This document shows positions 32,325-40,404 of a DNA stretch of 43,775 bases, in pieces. The translations under genes were made by a program, and so were the position numbers. The DNA comes from an uncultured Rhodospirillaceae bacterium. GTDB taxonomy: Bacteria > Pseudomonadota > Alphaproteobacteria > Dongiales > Dongiaceae. The stretch covers positions 1-43,775 of the forward strand of contig CADEFF010000031.1 in the NCBI GenBank assembly GCA_902826565.1. The letters are read 5' to 3'. Positions within the stretch are counted from its first letter, which is position 1. Each line of letters begins with the position of its first letter. Under the pieces are notes generated by a model. That model saw only the letters and a list, made by a program, of their open reading frames with translations, had not been told where the DNA came from and made no database searches.

Positions 32325-33338
32325 CTAGAGATAGTTCTCCACGAGATGCTCGGCGATCTGCACGGCGTTGAGCGCGGCGCCCTTGCGCAGATTGTCCGAG
32401 ACGATCCAGAGCGAGAGGCCGTGCGCGACGGTGTCGTCCCGGCGGATACGGCCGACGAAGACCGCATCCTCGCCCGCGCATTCGACCGGGGTCGGGTAGC
32501 CGCCATTCTCGCGCCGATCGAGCAGGATCACCCCGGGGGCGCCCGCCAGCGCCGCGCGGGCCTCGGCCGCGGACAGCGGGCTGTCGAACTCGATGTTCAC
32601 CGCCTCGGAATGGCCGACGAAGACCGGCGCCCGCACGCAGGTCGCCACCACCTCGATCTCGGGGTCGAGGATCTTCCGGGTCTCGACCTTCATCTTCCAT
32701 TCTTCCTTGGTCGAGCCGTCCTCCATGAAGACGTCGATATGCGGGATGAGGTTGAAGGCGATCTGCTTGGTGAACTTCTTCGCCTCCGGCTCCTCCATCA
32801 TGTAGATCTTGCGGGTCTGGCTGTAGAGCTCGTCCATGCCCTCCTTGCCCGCGCCCGAGACCGACTGGTAGGTCGCGACCACCACGCGCTTGATCCGCGC
32901 GAGGTCGTGCAGCGGCTTCAGCGCCACCACCATCTGGATCGTCGAGCAGTTCGGGTTGGCGATGATGTTGCGCTTCGCATAGCCCGCGATCGCATCGGGA
33001 TTGACCTCCGGCACCACCAGCGGGACGTCCGGATCCATGCGGAACTGCGAGGTGTTGTCGATGACGATGCAGCCGGCCGCCGCCGCGCGCGGCGCATGGA
33101 CGGCGGACACCTTGGCGCCCGGCGAGAAGAGCGCGAGATCGAATCCCTTGAAGTCGAACTTCTCGAGATTGCGCACCCGGAGGACCTCGTCCTCGCCGTA
33201 GGAGACCTCCTTGCCGGCCGAACGTTCCGAGGCCAGCGGCACGACCTCATCCACCGGAAATTCATGCGCGGCCAGGGTCTGGAGCATCTCGCGCCCCACA
33301 TTCCCCGTTCCGCCGACCACCGCGACCTTGTAACCCAT
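32325..33338 (-). CDS. asd: Aspartate-semialdehyde dehydrogenase
   Basis: This NADPH enzyme reduces aspartyl phosphate to the semialdehyde, the branch point to lysine/diaminopimelate, threonine and methionine. It has 337 residues. The dinucleotide motif GGTGNVGREM is at residues 9-18, the nucleophile is the Cys of NPNCSTIQM near residue 130, and GKEGMDEL and the HSEAVNIEF stretch (substrate-binding histidine) follow. It stands alone here between pdxY and a DUF962 gene. In related genomes asd often lies beside leuB, and here the leu genes begin 2 kb away. Confidence 0.97.
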   Translation of the reverse strand: MGYKVAVVGGTGNVGREMLQTLAAHEFPVDEVVPLASERSAGKEVSYGEDEVLRVRNLEKFDFKGFDLALFSPGAKVSAVHAPRAAAAGCIVIDNTSQFRMDPDVPLVVPEVNPDAIAGYAKRNIIANPNCSTIQMVVALKPLHDLARIKRVVVATYQSVSGAGKEGMDELYSQTRKIYMMEEPEAKKFTKQIAFNLIPHIDVFMEDGSTKEEWKMKVETRKILDPEIEVVATCVRAPVFVGHSEAVNIEFDSPLSAAEARAALAGAPGVILLDRRENGGYPTPVECAGEDAVFVGRIRRDDTVAHGLSLWIVSDNLRKGAALNAVQIAEHLVENYL

Positions 33339-33449
33339 GACGATCTCGCCCTATTGCTGATGCTGAGAAAGGAAACCTGCAAGCCCTGCGGCGCGGCCGC
33401 AGGGGCCGGCGCGGGTTTCGAACTTGATATCGACGGAGGAGCCGACCGC

Positions 33450-33806
33450 ATGGCGGAGGCGCCCGATCCGGCCCTGCAGCGACCCGGGAGCTACGCGGAA
33501 TTCTGGCCGCGCTACCTCGGCGCGCATCGCCGCCCCGGCAGCCGTGCGCTGCATTTTGCGGGCACGCTCGTCGCCCTCGCCCTGGTCGTCGCGGCGATCG
33601 CGACCGGCCATTGGTGGCTCCTCCTCGCCGCGCCCGTCGTGGGCTATGCGGGCGCCTGGATCGGCCATTTCGCCATCGAGGGCAATCGTCCGGAAACCTT
33701 CGGTCATCCTCTCTGGTCCCTGTTCAGCGACGTCCGCATGTTGCTGCTCTGGCTCCTCGGTCGGCTCGACGCCGAATTTCGTCGTCACGGCGTCGCGCCC
33801 AAATGA
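33450..33806 (+). CDS. DUF962/Mpo1-like small membrane protein
   Basis: This 118-residue protein matches the DUF962 (Mpo1-like) pattern: YAEFWPRYLGAHRRPGSRAL, HFAGT, a pair of hydrophobic helices, then GHFAIEGNRPETFGHPLWSL. Yeast Mpo1 is an Fe-dependent dioxygenase acting in 2-hydroxy fatty acid alpha-oxidation; the conserved His residues here are compatible, but bacterial function is not established. GGAGGAG lies 8 bases before the ATG at 33450, which decides the start over the much longer open frame that runs through from pdxY. It is divergent from asd and ends at a bidirectional hairpin. Confidence 0.8.
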   Translation: MAEAPDPALQRPGSYAEFWPRYLGAHRRPGSRALHFAGTLVALALVVAAIATGHWWLLLAAPVVGYAGAWIGHFAIEGNRPETFGHPLWSLFSDVRMLLLWLLGRLDAEFRRHGVAPK

Positions 33807-33832
33807 AAAAGGCCGCCCGGTCTGGGCGGCCT
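33805..33832 (-). terminator. Rho-independent terminator of the small secreted-protein operon
   Basis: Read on the minus strand, a perfect 9-base stem (AGGCCGCCC/GGGCGGCCT, 5-base loop) is followed directly by a run of five T. It lies just after the stop of the 62-residue secreted protein and overlaps the end of the convergent DUF962 gene. Confidence 0.85.
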
Positions 33833-33859
33833 GTGGCTCTCATCCGCGATCGGATGGGC

Positions 33860-34048
33860 TCAGCCGCCCGTGCCGGGCTCCGTCTTGCCGGTGGTCGTCT
33901 TGGTGGCGTCGAGCGGGGTCTGGGCGACCGTGGCCGGCGCCGGAGTCTGCGCCGTCGTGCCGTGGTTGCTGGAGCAATCGGCAAGCGACGGCCCGGCCAA
34001 GGCGATGGCGAACGCCGCGAGGAACAGACTTGCGATCAGCTTGCGCAT
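33860..34048 (-). CDS. Small secreted protein with Thr/Pro-rich tail (copy 1)
   Basis: This 62-residue orphan has a clear Sec signal peptide (MRKLIASLFLAAFAIALAG, predicted cut after A23 in PSLADC). The mature 39 residues begin with a single Cys and are rich in Thr, Ala and Pro, ending GTGG. It is likely periplasmic or released. GAGAGGG precedes the ATG. It is 64 bp downstream of a similarly built gene and followed by a strong terminator, so the two form a two-gene unit. No family was recognised. Confidence 0.7.
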   Translation of the reverse strand: MRKLIASLFLAAFAIALAGPSLADCSSNHGTTAQTPAPATVAQTPLDATKTTTGKTEPGTGG

Positions 34049-34112
34049 GACACCCTCTCCCGGGTGGAAAACGGCCGGACCCTAGTCGATCCCGCCCTCG
34101 CTGTCGAGCCGA

Positions 34113-34367
34113 TTATCCGCCCTGACCGGTGGCCGGCGGGTTAACGGGCGCCGCCGCCGAGCCGGTGGCCGGGGCGTCGGTGGCCGAAGTGCCGGGGGCC
34201 GGAACAGTCGTCGGCGCCGTCGTGCTCGCCGGCACGAACGCCGGCGGCTTGATGGTGCCGTATTTCTTCATATAGGCCTCCTTGGGCCCGGCGCAGCCGC
34301 AACCATCGGCCAGGGCCGGGGTGGCGACCGCGAAAGCGAGCAGCAGGACGGCCAGAAATCCGCGCAT
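34113..34367 (-). CDS. Small secreted protein with CGC motif and Ala/Thr/Pro tail (copy 2)
   Basis: This 84-residue orphan starts with a Sec signal peptide (MRGFLAVLLLAFAVATPALA, cut after A20). The mature part opens DGCGCAGPKEAYMKKYG, with two close cysteines, then becomes a low-complexity Ala/Thr/Pro tail ending GQGG. AGGAGAG lies shortly before the ATG. The architecture mirrors that of the downstream 62-residue gene, and the tails are similar in composition, so they may be diverged paralogues. The Cys pair could bind metal or form a disulfide; this is inference. Confidence 0.7.
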   Translation of the reverse strand: MRGFLAVLLLAFAVATPALADGCGCAGPKEAYMKKYGTIKPPAFVPASTTAPTTVPAPGTSATDAPATGSAAAPVNPPATGQGG

Positions 34368-34459
34368 TCGAACTCTCCTGCGAGGGACCCCGATGATAGG
34401 TCCGCCGGCCCGGCGGGCGCAAGCCGAAGGCCGGGAACCGCGCCATTCCGCGGGTCTGG

Positions 34460-34732
34460 CTAAAGGAAAGGCTCGATCGCCTGGGCGGTGGCGGTCGAAG
34501 GGGCAACCGGCACGATCTCGAACTCGATCAGATCGCTCCAGAAGGCGACCCAGCGCTGCAGCAGCCGCACGTCGTCGCATTCCATGATCTGGAAGCAACG
34601 GTCGAAATTGGCCTCGATCCAGCTATTGACGTAGACGAGGCCTTCGGGCGTGCCGCGGCCCTTGTCGCGGAAGCGCCGGTAGATCGCCCTGGCGTCACGA
34701 TTCCGGAAGCGTTCGATCACCATGAACTGCAT
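34460..34732 (-). CDS. DUF3303-like small protein
   Basis: This 90-residue cytoplasmic protein has the DUF3303-type pattern MQFMVIERF, a GTPEGLVYVNSWIE centre, CFQIMECDD, and LLQRWVAFWSDLIEFEIVPV. The family has a ferredoxin-like (dimeric alpha/beta barrel) look and no known role. GGAGGAGG lies just before the ATG at 34732; the longer open frame upstream is rejected because it crosses the divergent promoter region of the GNAT gene. Confidence 0.75.
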   Translation of the reverse strand: MQFMVIERFRNRDARAIYRRFRDKGRGTPEGLVYVNSWIEANFDRCFQIMECDDVRLLQRWVAFWSDLIEFEIVPVAPSTATAQAIEPFL

Positions 34733-34823
34733 GAGGTTCCTCCTCCGCCGACGGTGGTCCCGCGCTGAAAGCCGGGCCCCGATCCGATAGCATGGGGCGA
34801 ACAGGCTCGATAGAGGCGCCGCC

Positions 34824-35300
34824 GTGACCGAGATGCCCGCGATCCGTCCTGCCACCGTCGCCGACGCGCCCGCCCTCGGCGGGCTCGTCGCGCGGCTGCT
34901 GGCGGAGCTGCATGGGGAGGCGGTCGATCCGGCGGCGATCGACGGCGCGACCTTCGCCGCACACCGGCTCCTCGCCGGCCATCCGGGGTTCGCCGCCTTC
35001 CTCGCACTGGATTCGGCGCAGCGGCCGGTCGCGATGCTGACGCTCTCGGAATGCTGCTCGCTTTATGCCGGCGGCCTTTTCGGCGAGATCGCAGAGTTCT
35101 ATGTCGATCCCGCCTGGCGCAGCCAAGGGCTCGGAGAGCGCATGATCGACGCGGCGATCGAGGAGGCGAAGGCGCGGCGCTGGCCGCGGCTCGAGGTCGG
35201 CGCGCCCGACCTGCCGCGCTGGCAACGCACGGTCGATTTCTACAAGCGCTGCGGTTTTACCGAGATCGGCCCGCGGTTGCGGCGCCTGACGGCTTCCTGA
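34824..35300 (+). CDS. GNAT-family N-acetyltransferase
   Basis: This is a 158-residue acetyltransferase with the usual N-terminal IRPATVADAPALGGLVARLL helix-strand unit and acetyl-CoA loop VDPAWRSQGLGERMID near residues 94-109. The C-terminal FYKRCGFTEIGPRL is the conserved last strand. The GTG at 34824 has GAGG 7 bases upstream; an ATG four codons later is the alternative. The acceptor is unknown. It is divergent from the DUF3303 gene and ends 7 bp from the convergent leuB stop. Confidence 0.88.
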   Translation: MTEMPAIRPATVADAPALGGLVARLLAELHGEAVDPAAIDGATFAAHRLLAGHPGFAAFLALDSAQRPVAMLTLSECCSLYAGGLFGEIAEFYVDPAWRSQGLGERMIDAAIEEAKARRWPRLEVGAPDLPRWQRTVDFYKRCGFTEIGPRLRRLTAS

Positions 35301-35307
35301 GCGGGGC

Positions 35308-36420
35308 TCAGGCGGCGAGCCGGTCCAGCTCCTTCAGCACCGCATCGCCCATGCCGGTCGTCGAGACCCTGGTGGCGCCCGGCGTCATGATGTCGCCGGT
35401 GCGGTAGCCGCGATCGAGCGCCGCCGCCACCGCCTTCTCCACCAAGGTCGCGTCCTCGCCGAGATCGAAGGAATAGCGCAGCATCATGGCGAAGGAGAGG
35501 ATCGTGGCGAGCGGATTCGCCAGATCCTTGCCGGCGATGTCCGGGGCCGAGCCATGCACCGGCTCATAGAGCGCGCGCCGGCGCCCCGTCGCGTCCGCGG
35601 CGCCGAGCGAGGCCGAGGGCAGCATGCCGAGCGAGCCCGTCAGCATCGCCGCGCAGTCCGAAAGCAGGTCGCCGAAGAGATTGTCGGTCACGATCACGTC
35701 GAACTGCTTCGGCTGGCGCACGAGCTGCATCGCGCAGTTGTCGGCATACATGTGGCTGAGGTCGATGTCGCTGTAGCTCGCGTCGTGCAGCTTCTGCACT
35801 TCCTCGCGCCAGAGCAGGCCGCTCTCCATCACGTTCGCCTTCTCGACCGAGCAGACCCGCTTGCCGCGCAGCCTTGCCAGATCGAAGGCGACGCGCGCCA
35901 CGCGGTCGATCTCGGGCGTCGTATAGACTTGCGTGTTGATGCCGCGCCGCGTGCCGTCCGGCAGGGTCTCGATGCCGCGCGGGCTGCCGAAATAGACCCC
36001 GCCGGTGAGCTCGCGCACGATCAGCATGTCGAGCCCTTCGACCAGCTCCCGCTTGAGGGTCGAGGCGTCGGCGAGCGGGCCGAACACGATGGCGGGGCGG
36101 AGGTTGGCGAAGAGCTCCATGTCCTTGCGGAGCCTGAGCAGCCCGCGCTCCGGCTTCTTCTCGAAGGGCAGGTTGTCCCATTTGGGACCGCCCACGGCGC
36201 CGAGCAGCACCGCATCCGCCGCCATCGCCGCCGCCATGGTCGCGTCGGTCAGCGGCACGCCCTCCTTGTCGTAGGCGCAACCGCCGACGAGCCCCTGCGA
36301 CACGTCGAACCCGACGGCGCGCCGCTTCGCGAACCAGTCGATGAGGCGCCCGACCTCGCGCATCACTTCGGGACCGATGCCGTCGCCGGCGAGGATCAGG
36401 AGTTTCTTGTTGGCAGCCAC
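35308..36420 (-). CDS. leuB: 3-isopropylmalate dehydrogenase
   Basis: This NAD-dependent enzyme decarboxylates 3-isopropylmalate to 2-oxoisocaproate in leucine synthesis. It has 370 residues starting [10 protein letters not shown]; the GTG at 36418-36420 is preceded by GGAGAAG with 5-6 base spacing, which favours it over the TTG four codons upstream. [12 protein letters not shown] lies near residue 75, the Arg-rich substrate region has [15 protein letters not shown], and [20 protein letters not shown] carries the metal-binding aspartates. leuD and leuC lie upstream on the same strand, but a 500-bp gap with a plus-strand small gene separates leuB from leuD. Confidence 0.97.
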   Translation of the reverse strand: MAANKKLLILAGDGIGPEVMREVGRLIDWFAKRRAVGFDVSQGLVGGCAYDKEGVPLTDATMAAAMAADAVLLGAVGGPKWDNLPFEKKPERGLLRLRKDMELFANLRPAIVFGPLADASTLKRELVEGLDMLIVRELTGGVYFGSPRGIETLPDGTRRGINTQVYTTPEIDRVARVAFDLARLRGKRVCSVEKANVMESGLLWREEVQKLHDASYSDIDLSHMYADNCAMQLVRQPKQFDVIVTDNLFGDLLSDCAAMLTGSLGMLPSASLGAADATGRRRALYEPVHGSAPDIAGKDLANPLATILSFAMMLRYSFDLGEDATLVEKAVAAALDRGYRTGDIMTPGATRVSTTGMGDAVLKELDRLAA

Positions 36421-36725
36421 GATCTTCTCCAAACAATTCCACGAAGGTTGGCGAGCATCATCGACTCGGAGTCAAGCCACAGATTCGGCGTGCGGTGACA
36501 AATAGCGTTCAAATCTCCTACAAACTTCCTTGCATTTTGGAGCCGTCACCAGAGAGTCAAAAGTAGGAGCGGCCCGATTCGTTTAGAATCGAGCCGCTTC
36601 AGGATGCTTCGTCAAAGACTCTGGCGAGCACCCCCGGTGAACTACGGTCAATGTAGCCCTCCGCTCCCAAAGGAACGCTACCTAAATCGTGTGCCGGTGG
36701 GAAGAGTCCCAAGAGGAATAGCCCC
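36421..36725. other. AT-richer gap between leuB and a small plus-strand gene
   Basis: About 300 bp with distinctly lower GC than the flanks. A long imperfect hairpin lies at 36568-36598: 13-base arms with one mismatch, AGCGGCCCGATTC and GAATCGAGCCGCT, loop GTTTA. It is followed on the minus strand by a T-rich stretch (CTACTTTT), which would suit a terminator in the leuB direction or an attenuator before leuB. A TTGACT box lies about 50 bases before the leuB start without a convincing -10. No gene is seen. Confidence 0.6.
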
Positions 36726-36875
36726 ATGGGCAAAGACTCTAAGACGACCCTGCGCGGGCGCGACGCCAAAACCGGGGAATTCATTCCGGTTGAGGAAGCG
36801 CGTAGCCGGCCGAGTACAACGACCGTAGAACGGGTACCAAAGCCTGGCTATGGGGACACGAAGAAGGACAAGTAG
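36726..36875 (+). CDS. Small 49-residue hydrophilic protein
   Basis: This short gene encodes a charged peptide beginning MGKDSKTTLRGRDAKTGEFI and containing VEEARSRPSTTTVERVPKPG. This looks like the small 'xxAKTGxFIxxxEAxxxPxTTxxE' proteins scattered through Alphaproteobacteria, sometimes near toxin-antitoxin loci and of unknown function. AGAGGA lies about 9 bases before the ATG and a 12-bp perfect-stem terminator follows 9 bases after the stop, so it is very probably expressed as its own unit. It lies opposite to the leu genes. Base composition is lower in GC than its neighbours, which may point to later acquisition. Confidence 0.72.
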   Translation: MGKDSKTTLRGRDAKTGEFIPVEEARSRPSTTTVERVPKPGYGDTKKDK

Positions 36876-36884
36876 TCCGCGACG

Positions 36885-36921
36885 GATGCAGCTCCCTATG
36901 TATCGGGAGCTGCATCTTCTT
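36885..36921 (+). terminator. Rho-independent terminator after the 49-residue gene
   Basis: A perfect 12-base stem (GATGCAGCTCCC at 36885-36896 with GGGAGCTGCATC at 36905-36916) has an 8-base loop and is followed by TTCTT. It also lies just beyond the 3' end of leuD and may end both transcripts, although the T-run is only on the plus side. Confidence 0.85.
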
Positions 36922-36931
36922 GCACAGTCAC

Positions 36932-37537
36932 TTATAGCCAGGGCCGCTCCAGCCGCGCCTTCGCCTCGAAGCCGTCGATGGCCGCGGCCTTCTGCAGGGT
37001 GAGGCCGATATCGTCGAGCCCGTTCAGCAGGCAGTGCTTGCGGAAGGGATCGATGTCGAACCTGATCTTGCCGCCGTCGGGACCGGTGATCTCCTGCTTC
37101 TCGAGATCGACGGCGAGGATGGCGTTCGAGCCGCGCTCGGCATCGTCCATCAGCTTGTCCACCTCGGATTGCGGCAGGGCGATCGGCAGGATGCCGTTCT
37201 TGAAGCAGTTGTTGTAGAAGATGTCGGCGAAGCTCGGCGCGATCACGCAGCGAATGCCGAAATCGAGCAGCGCCCAGGGCGCATGCTCGCGGCTCGAGCC
37301 GCAGCCGAAATTCTCGCCGGCCACCAGCAGCTCGGCCTTGCGATAGGCGGGACGGTTCAGCACGAACTCCGGCTTCTCGCTGCCGTCGGGGTTGTAGCGA
37401 AGCTCGTCGAACAGGTTCTTGCCGAGACCGGTCCGCTTGATGGTCTTCAGGAACTGCTTCGGGATGATCATGTCGGTATCGACGTTGATCATCGGCAGCG
37501 GCGCCGCGACGCCGCGGAGCGTGGTGAATTTCTGCAT
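36932..37537 (-). CDS. leuD: 3-isopropylmalate dehydratase small subunit
   Basis: This is the small subunit of isopropylmalate isomerase, completing the active site of LeuC. It has 201 residues from [14 protein letters not shown] at 37537; the upstream MRNPDG codons are not family-like. [14 protein letters not shown] lies at about residues 18-31, [14 protein letters not shown] (the substrate-recognition loop) near residue 78, and [17 protein letters not shown] near residue 103. It lies downstream of the RDD gene on the same strand, with a 68-bp gap that has a TATATC -10-like box but no clear -35. Confidence 0.97.
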   Translation of the reverse strand: MQKFTTLRGVAAPLPMINVDTDMIIPKQFLKTIKRTGLGKNLFDELRYNPDGSEKPEFVLNRPAYRKAELLVAGENFGCGSSREHAPWALLDFGIRCVIAPSFADIFYNNCFKNGILPIALPQSEVDKLMDDAERGSNAILAVDLEKQEITGPDGGKIRFDIDPFRKHCLLNGLDDIGLTLQKAAAIDGFEAKARLERPWL

Positions 37538-37605
37538 GGAACCGTCCGGATTCCGCAAGGTTCAGCCGGGCGCCGGCACCCGGCCAAGGGCCCGAGGATA
37601 TAGCC

Positions 37606-38064
37606 TCAGAGCCGCGAGATTACCAGGGTTTTGGCCAGGATGTCGTGGAGCGCCTGCTTCCGCGGGGTGAAGCCTGCCATGAAGAATCCGACGAGCAGGG
37701 TGAGCCAGGATAGGAACTTCCCGAAATAGCGCCCGCTCGCCCGGCCGAAGCCGATCCGCTCCCCGGCGAGGTCGGTGACCGCGAGGGAGAGCGCCATCTT
37801 GCCCAAGGTCGCCTGCCGCGCCGAGCTCTCCATCGCGGCGTAGTAGAGCCAGCCGAGCAGGATCACGAGGAGCGTGCCGAGCGTGTTGTACTGGAAGGCG
37901 AAGAAGATCCCGAGCGCGCTCTCGGGCGCGTCCAGGTCGATCGCCTCATGCACCGGCAGAACGGTGCCGATGGCGAGCATCGCGAGGTTGATCACGATCG
38001 CATCGATGAACAGGGCACCGGCGCGGCGCCAGAATCCCGCGTAATGCGGGTTTCCGTCCGGCAT
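37606..38064 (-). CDS. RDD-family integral membrane protein
   Basis: This 152-residue protein starts YAGFWRRAGALFIDAIVI, the Arg-Arg and Asp signature that gives the RDD family its name, and has three to four hydrophobic helices, ending with RKQALHDILAKTLVI, also typical. Some RDD proteins have been linked to ion or proton antiport, but most are uncharacterised. GGAGG lies about 9 bases before the ATG at 38064. It is inserted between leuC and leuD on the same strand, so it may be co-transcribed, yet it has no evident role in leucine synthesis. Confidence 0.88.
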   Translation of the reverse strand: MPDGNPHYAGFWRRAGALFIDAIVINLAMLAIGTVLPVHEAIDLDAPESALGIFFAFQYNTLGTLLVILLGWLYYAAMESSARQATLGKMALSLAVTDLAGERIGFGRASGRYFGKFLSWLTLLVGFFMAGFTPRKQALHDILAKTLVISRL

Positions 38065-38417
38065 AGGCAGGTCGCCTCCCGGTCTTGGTAACGACGGACC
38101 CGAGGATAGGGCGATCATCCGAGTTTGGGCACCCGGATTCTCTCGCAACGGTCAGGTCGCATCGTCGCGCCGCGTCCGACCGAAAGACGCGCGGGCGATC
38201 TCCAGGCAGGCGAGTTTCATCCGGAGTGCCCCTGCCCGACGACGATCCGTCGTTAGCGATCCGTCGTTAGCGGTCCGTCGCAGCTGCCCGCCATCATGAG
38301 CGCGATTACGAACGCAAAAGGCCGGACGCAAGCGGATTGCTTTGCGCCGAGCGCCAAACTGGAAATCCGGTCGGAGGCGTTCGGACGTTCGCTGCCGGCG
38401 CCGCGGCCTTGCGCCCG
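38065..38417. other. 353-bp gap between leuC and the RDD gene
   Basis: No supported gene is present. It holds a short direct tandem repeat and a 22-codon open frame (38152-38220, minus) that has no good ribosome-binding site and no run of Leu codons, so a leucine attenuator peptide is not supported. No T-run terminator was found. The length is unusual for the interior of a leu operon. Confidence 0.6.
38244..38280. repeat. Tandem 14-bp repeat, 2.6 copies
   Basis: GATCCGTCGTTAGC occurs twice head to tail (38244-38257, 38258-38271), followed by a partial third copy GGTCCGTCG. It may be slippage or a doubled binding site upstream of the RDD/leuD genes. Confidence 0.85.
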
Positions 38418-39824
38418 CTAGACCAGCTCGCGGATGTCGGTGAGCCGGCCGGTGACGGCCGCGGCCGCCGCCATGGCGGGGCTCACCAGATGGGTGCGTC
38501 CGCCGCGGCCCTGCCGGCCCTCGAAATTGCGGTTCGAGGTCGAGGCGCAGCGCTCGCCCGGCTCGAGGCGGTCCGGATTCATGGCGAGGCACATGGAGCA
38601 GCCCGGCTCGCGCCATTCGAAGCCCGCCTCGCGCAGCACGCGATCGAGCCCTTCGGATTCCGCCTGCTCCTTCACGAGGCCCGAGCCCGGCACAACCATC
38701 GCGTTCACATGCGCGGCGACCTTGCGGCCGGCCGCCACCTTCGCGACCTCGCGCAGATCTTCGATGCGGCCGTTGGTGCAGGAACCGATGAAGACGCGGT
38801 CGATCTTCACCTGGTCGAGCGGCGTGCCCGGCGTCAGGCCCATATAGTCGAGCGAGCGCTGCATCGCCTGGCGCTTCGCCTCGTCGGCGATCGCGGCCGG
38901 GTCCGGCACGCGGCCGGTGATCGGCAGCACGTCCTGCGGCGAGGTGCCCCAGGTCACCTGCGGCGCGATCTCGGAAGCCTGCAGCGGGACCTCGCGGTCG
39001 TATTTCGCGCCCGTATCGCTCGGCAGCGTGCGCCAATAGGCGATGGCCTGCTCCCAGGCGCCGCCCTTCGGCGCCATCGGCCGGCCCTTCACATAATCGA
39101 AGGTCTTCTCGTCGGGCGCGATGAGGCCGGCGCGGGCCCCCGCCTCGATCGACATGTTGCAGACGGTCATGCGGCCTTCCATGGAAAGGTCGCGGATCGC
39201 CTGGCCCGCATATTCGATCACATGGCCGGTGCCGCCGGCGGTGCCGATCTTGCCGATGATGGCGAGGATCAGGTCCTTGGCCGTGATGCCGACCGGGAGC
39301 GCGCCCTCGACCGCGATGCGCATGTTCTTCGAGGGCTGCATGATGAGCGTCTGGGTCGCCAGCACATGCTCGACCTCGGAGGTGCCGATGCCGAAGGCGA
39401 GCGCGCCGAAGGCGCCGTGCGTCGAGGTATGGCTGTCGCCGCAGACGATGGTCATGCCGGGCTGGGTCAGGCCCTGCTCCGGCCCGATGATATGGACGAT
39501 GCCCTGGCGGATGTCGTCCATCGAGAAATAGGGAATCCCGAATTCCGCGCAGTTCTTTTCCAGCGTCTCGATCTGGATGCGCGATTCCTCTTCCTTGATG
39601 CCCTCGGAACGGTCGGTCGTCGGCACGTTGTGGTCCGCGACCGCGAGCGACGCCGCCGGCCGGCGCACCTTGCGGCCCGTCATGCGCAGGCCCTCGAAGG
39701 CCTGCGGGCTCGTCACCTCATGCACCAGATGGCGGTCGATATAGATGAGGCAGGTGCCGTCCTCCTGGCGATGCACCAGGTGGCTTTGCCAGATCTTGTC
39801 GAAGAGGGTGCGCGGCGTCGTCAT
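38418..39824 (-). CDS. leuC: 3-isopropylmalate dehydratase large subunit
   Basis: This is the [4Fe-4S] aconitase-family large subunit that isomerises 2- to 3-isopropylmalate. It has 468 residues. Cluster cysteines are in [11 protein letters not shown] near residue 350 and in [13 protein letters not shown] near residues 408-411. [26 protein letters not shown] and [18 protein letters not shown] are further signatures. It is the first leu gene in the series leuC, RDD, leuD. The start ATG is close (about 17 nt) to a TATAGT box, so the leader would be very short. Confidence 0.97.
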   Translation of the reverse strand: MTTPRTLFDKIWQSHLVHRQEDGTCLIYIDRHLVHEVTSPQAFEGLRMTGRKVRRPAASLAVADHNVPTTDRSEGIKEEESRIQIETLEKNCAEFGIPYFSMDDIRQGIVHIIGPEQGLTQPGMTIVCGDSHTSTHGAFGALAFGIGTSEVEHVLATQTLIMQPSKNMRIAVEGALPVGITAKDLILAIIGKIGTAGGTGHVIEYAGQAIRDLSMEGRMTVCNMSIEAGARAGLIAPDEKTFDYVKGRPMAPKGGAWEQAIAYWRTLPSDTGAKYDREVPLQASEIAPQVTWGTSPQDVLPITGRVPDPAAIADEAKRQAMQRSLDYMGLTPGTPLDQVKIDRVFIGSCTNGRIEDLREVAKVAAGRKVAAHVNAMVVPGSGLVKEQAESEGLDRVLREAGFEWREPGCSMCLAMNPDRLEPGERCASTSNRNFEGRQGRGGRTHLVSPAMAAAAAVTGRLTDIRELV

Positions 39825-39847
39825 GGTCGGATTGTTCCGTCAATCTA

Positions 39848-39876
39848 ACTATATGGTTACGGTCGCGCCGGAAGCC
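39848..39876 (-). promoter_or_regulatory. Possible leuC promoter
   Basis: A good -10-like TATAGT (39853-39848, minus) lies about 24 bases before the leuC ATG. At the usual distance upstream only GGCTTC is found, a poor -35 box, so activation by a regulator would be needed if this is the promoter. Confidence 0.35.
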
Positions 39877-39925
39877 ATGGGCCGCTGGGTTCTCTCCGCG
39901 GCAATTGCGGAGCCCGGCATGCGCT

Positions 39926-39993
39926 CCCCTCACCCGCTCGCTTGCGCTCGCCTCCCTCTCCCCGCCCTGCGGGGAGAGGGTCGGGGTGAGGGG
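39926..39993. repeat. Intergenic palindromic element between rplS and leuC
   Basis: Nested inverted repeats: outer arms CCCCTCACCC (39926-39935) and GGGTGAGGGG (39984-39993), inner arms CCCTCTCCCCG (39954-39964) and CGGGGAGAGGG (39970-39980). This CTCACCC...CTCTCCCCG...GGGGAGAGGG pattern is a widespread dispersed repeat in GC-rich Proteobacteria. It could act as a terminator-like fold after rplS. Confidence 0.85.
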
Positions 39994-40011
39994 CCCCGCC
40001 TCTCGTTAGCC

Positions 40012-40404
40012 TCAGCCCTCGGCGGTCTCGGCGGGAGTCTCCTCGCGGGTGGCGAGCTCGGCGATGCGGGCCGCCTTGCCCCGGAGTCCGCGGAGATAAT
40101 AGAGCTTCGCCCGTCGCACGTCGCCGCGGCGCACCAGCTCCACCGAGGCGAGCCGGGGGCTGTAGAGCGGGAACACGCGTTCCACGCCTTCGCCGTAGGA
40201 GATCTTGCGCACGGTGAAGGAGGAGTTGAGGCCGGCGTTCTTGCGCGCGATGCAGACGCCCTCGAAGGCCTGCACGCGCTCGCGCTGCCCTTCGACCACC
40301 TTCACATTCACAATGACCGTGTCGCCCGGCTTGAAGTCCGGCAATTTCGCGGCCTTGGCCAGCTTCTGGAGCTCGCCCTTCTCGATTTCCTGGATCGTCG
40401 TCAT
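40012..40404 (-). CDS. rplS: 50S ribosomal protein L19
   Basis: This 130-residue ribosomal protein sits at the interface of the 30S and 50S subunits. The conserved core [30 protein letters not shown] and [21 protein letters not shown] is intact, and the C-terminus ends in an acidic Thr/Glu/Ala tail ([12 protein letters not shown]) typical of alphaproteobacterial L19. Start at [11 protein letters not shown] (40404) overlaps the trmD stop by ATGA. It is the last gene of the rpsP-rimM-trmD-rplS block. Confidence 0.98.
   Translation of the reverse strand: MTTIQEIEKGELQKLAKAAKLPDFKPGDTVIVNVKVVEGQRERVQAFEGVCIARKNAGLNSSFTVRKISYGEGVERVFPLYSPRLASVELVRRGDVRRAKLYYLRGLRGKAARIAELATREETPAETAEG

Noticed and set aside
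38152-38220. 22-codon open frame as a possible leucine leader peptide
   Set aside because: It has only two leucines, no clear ribosome-binding site and no following attenuator hairpin with a T-run.
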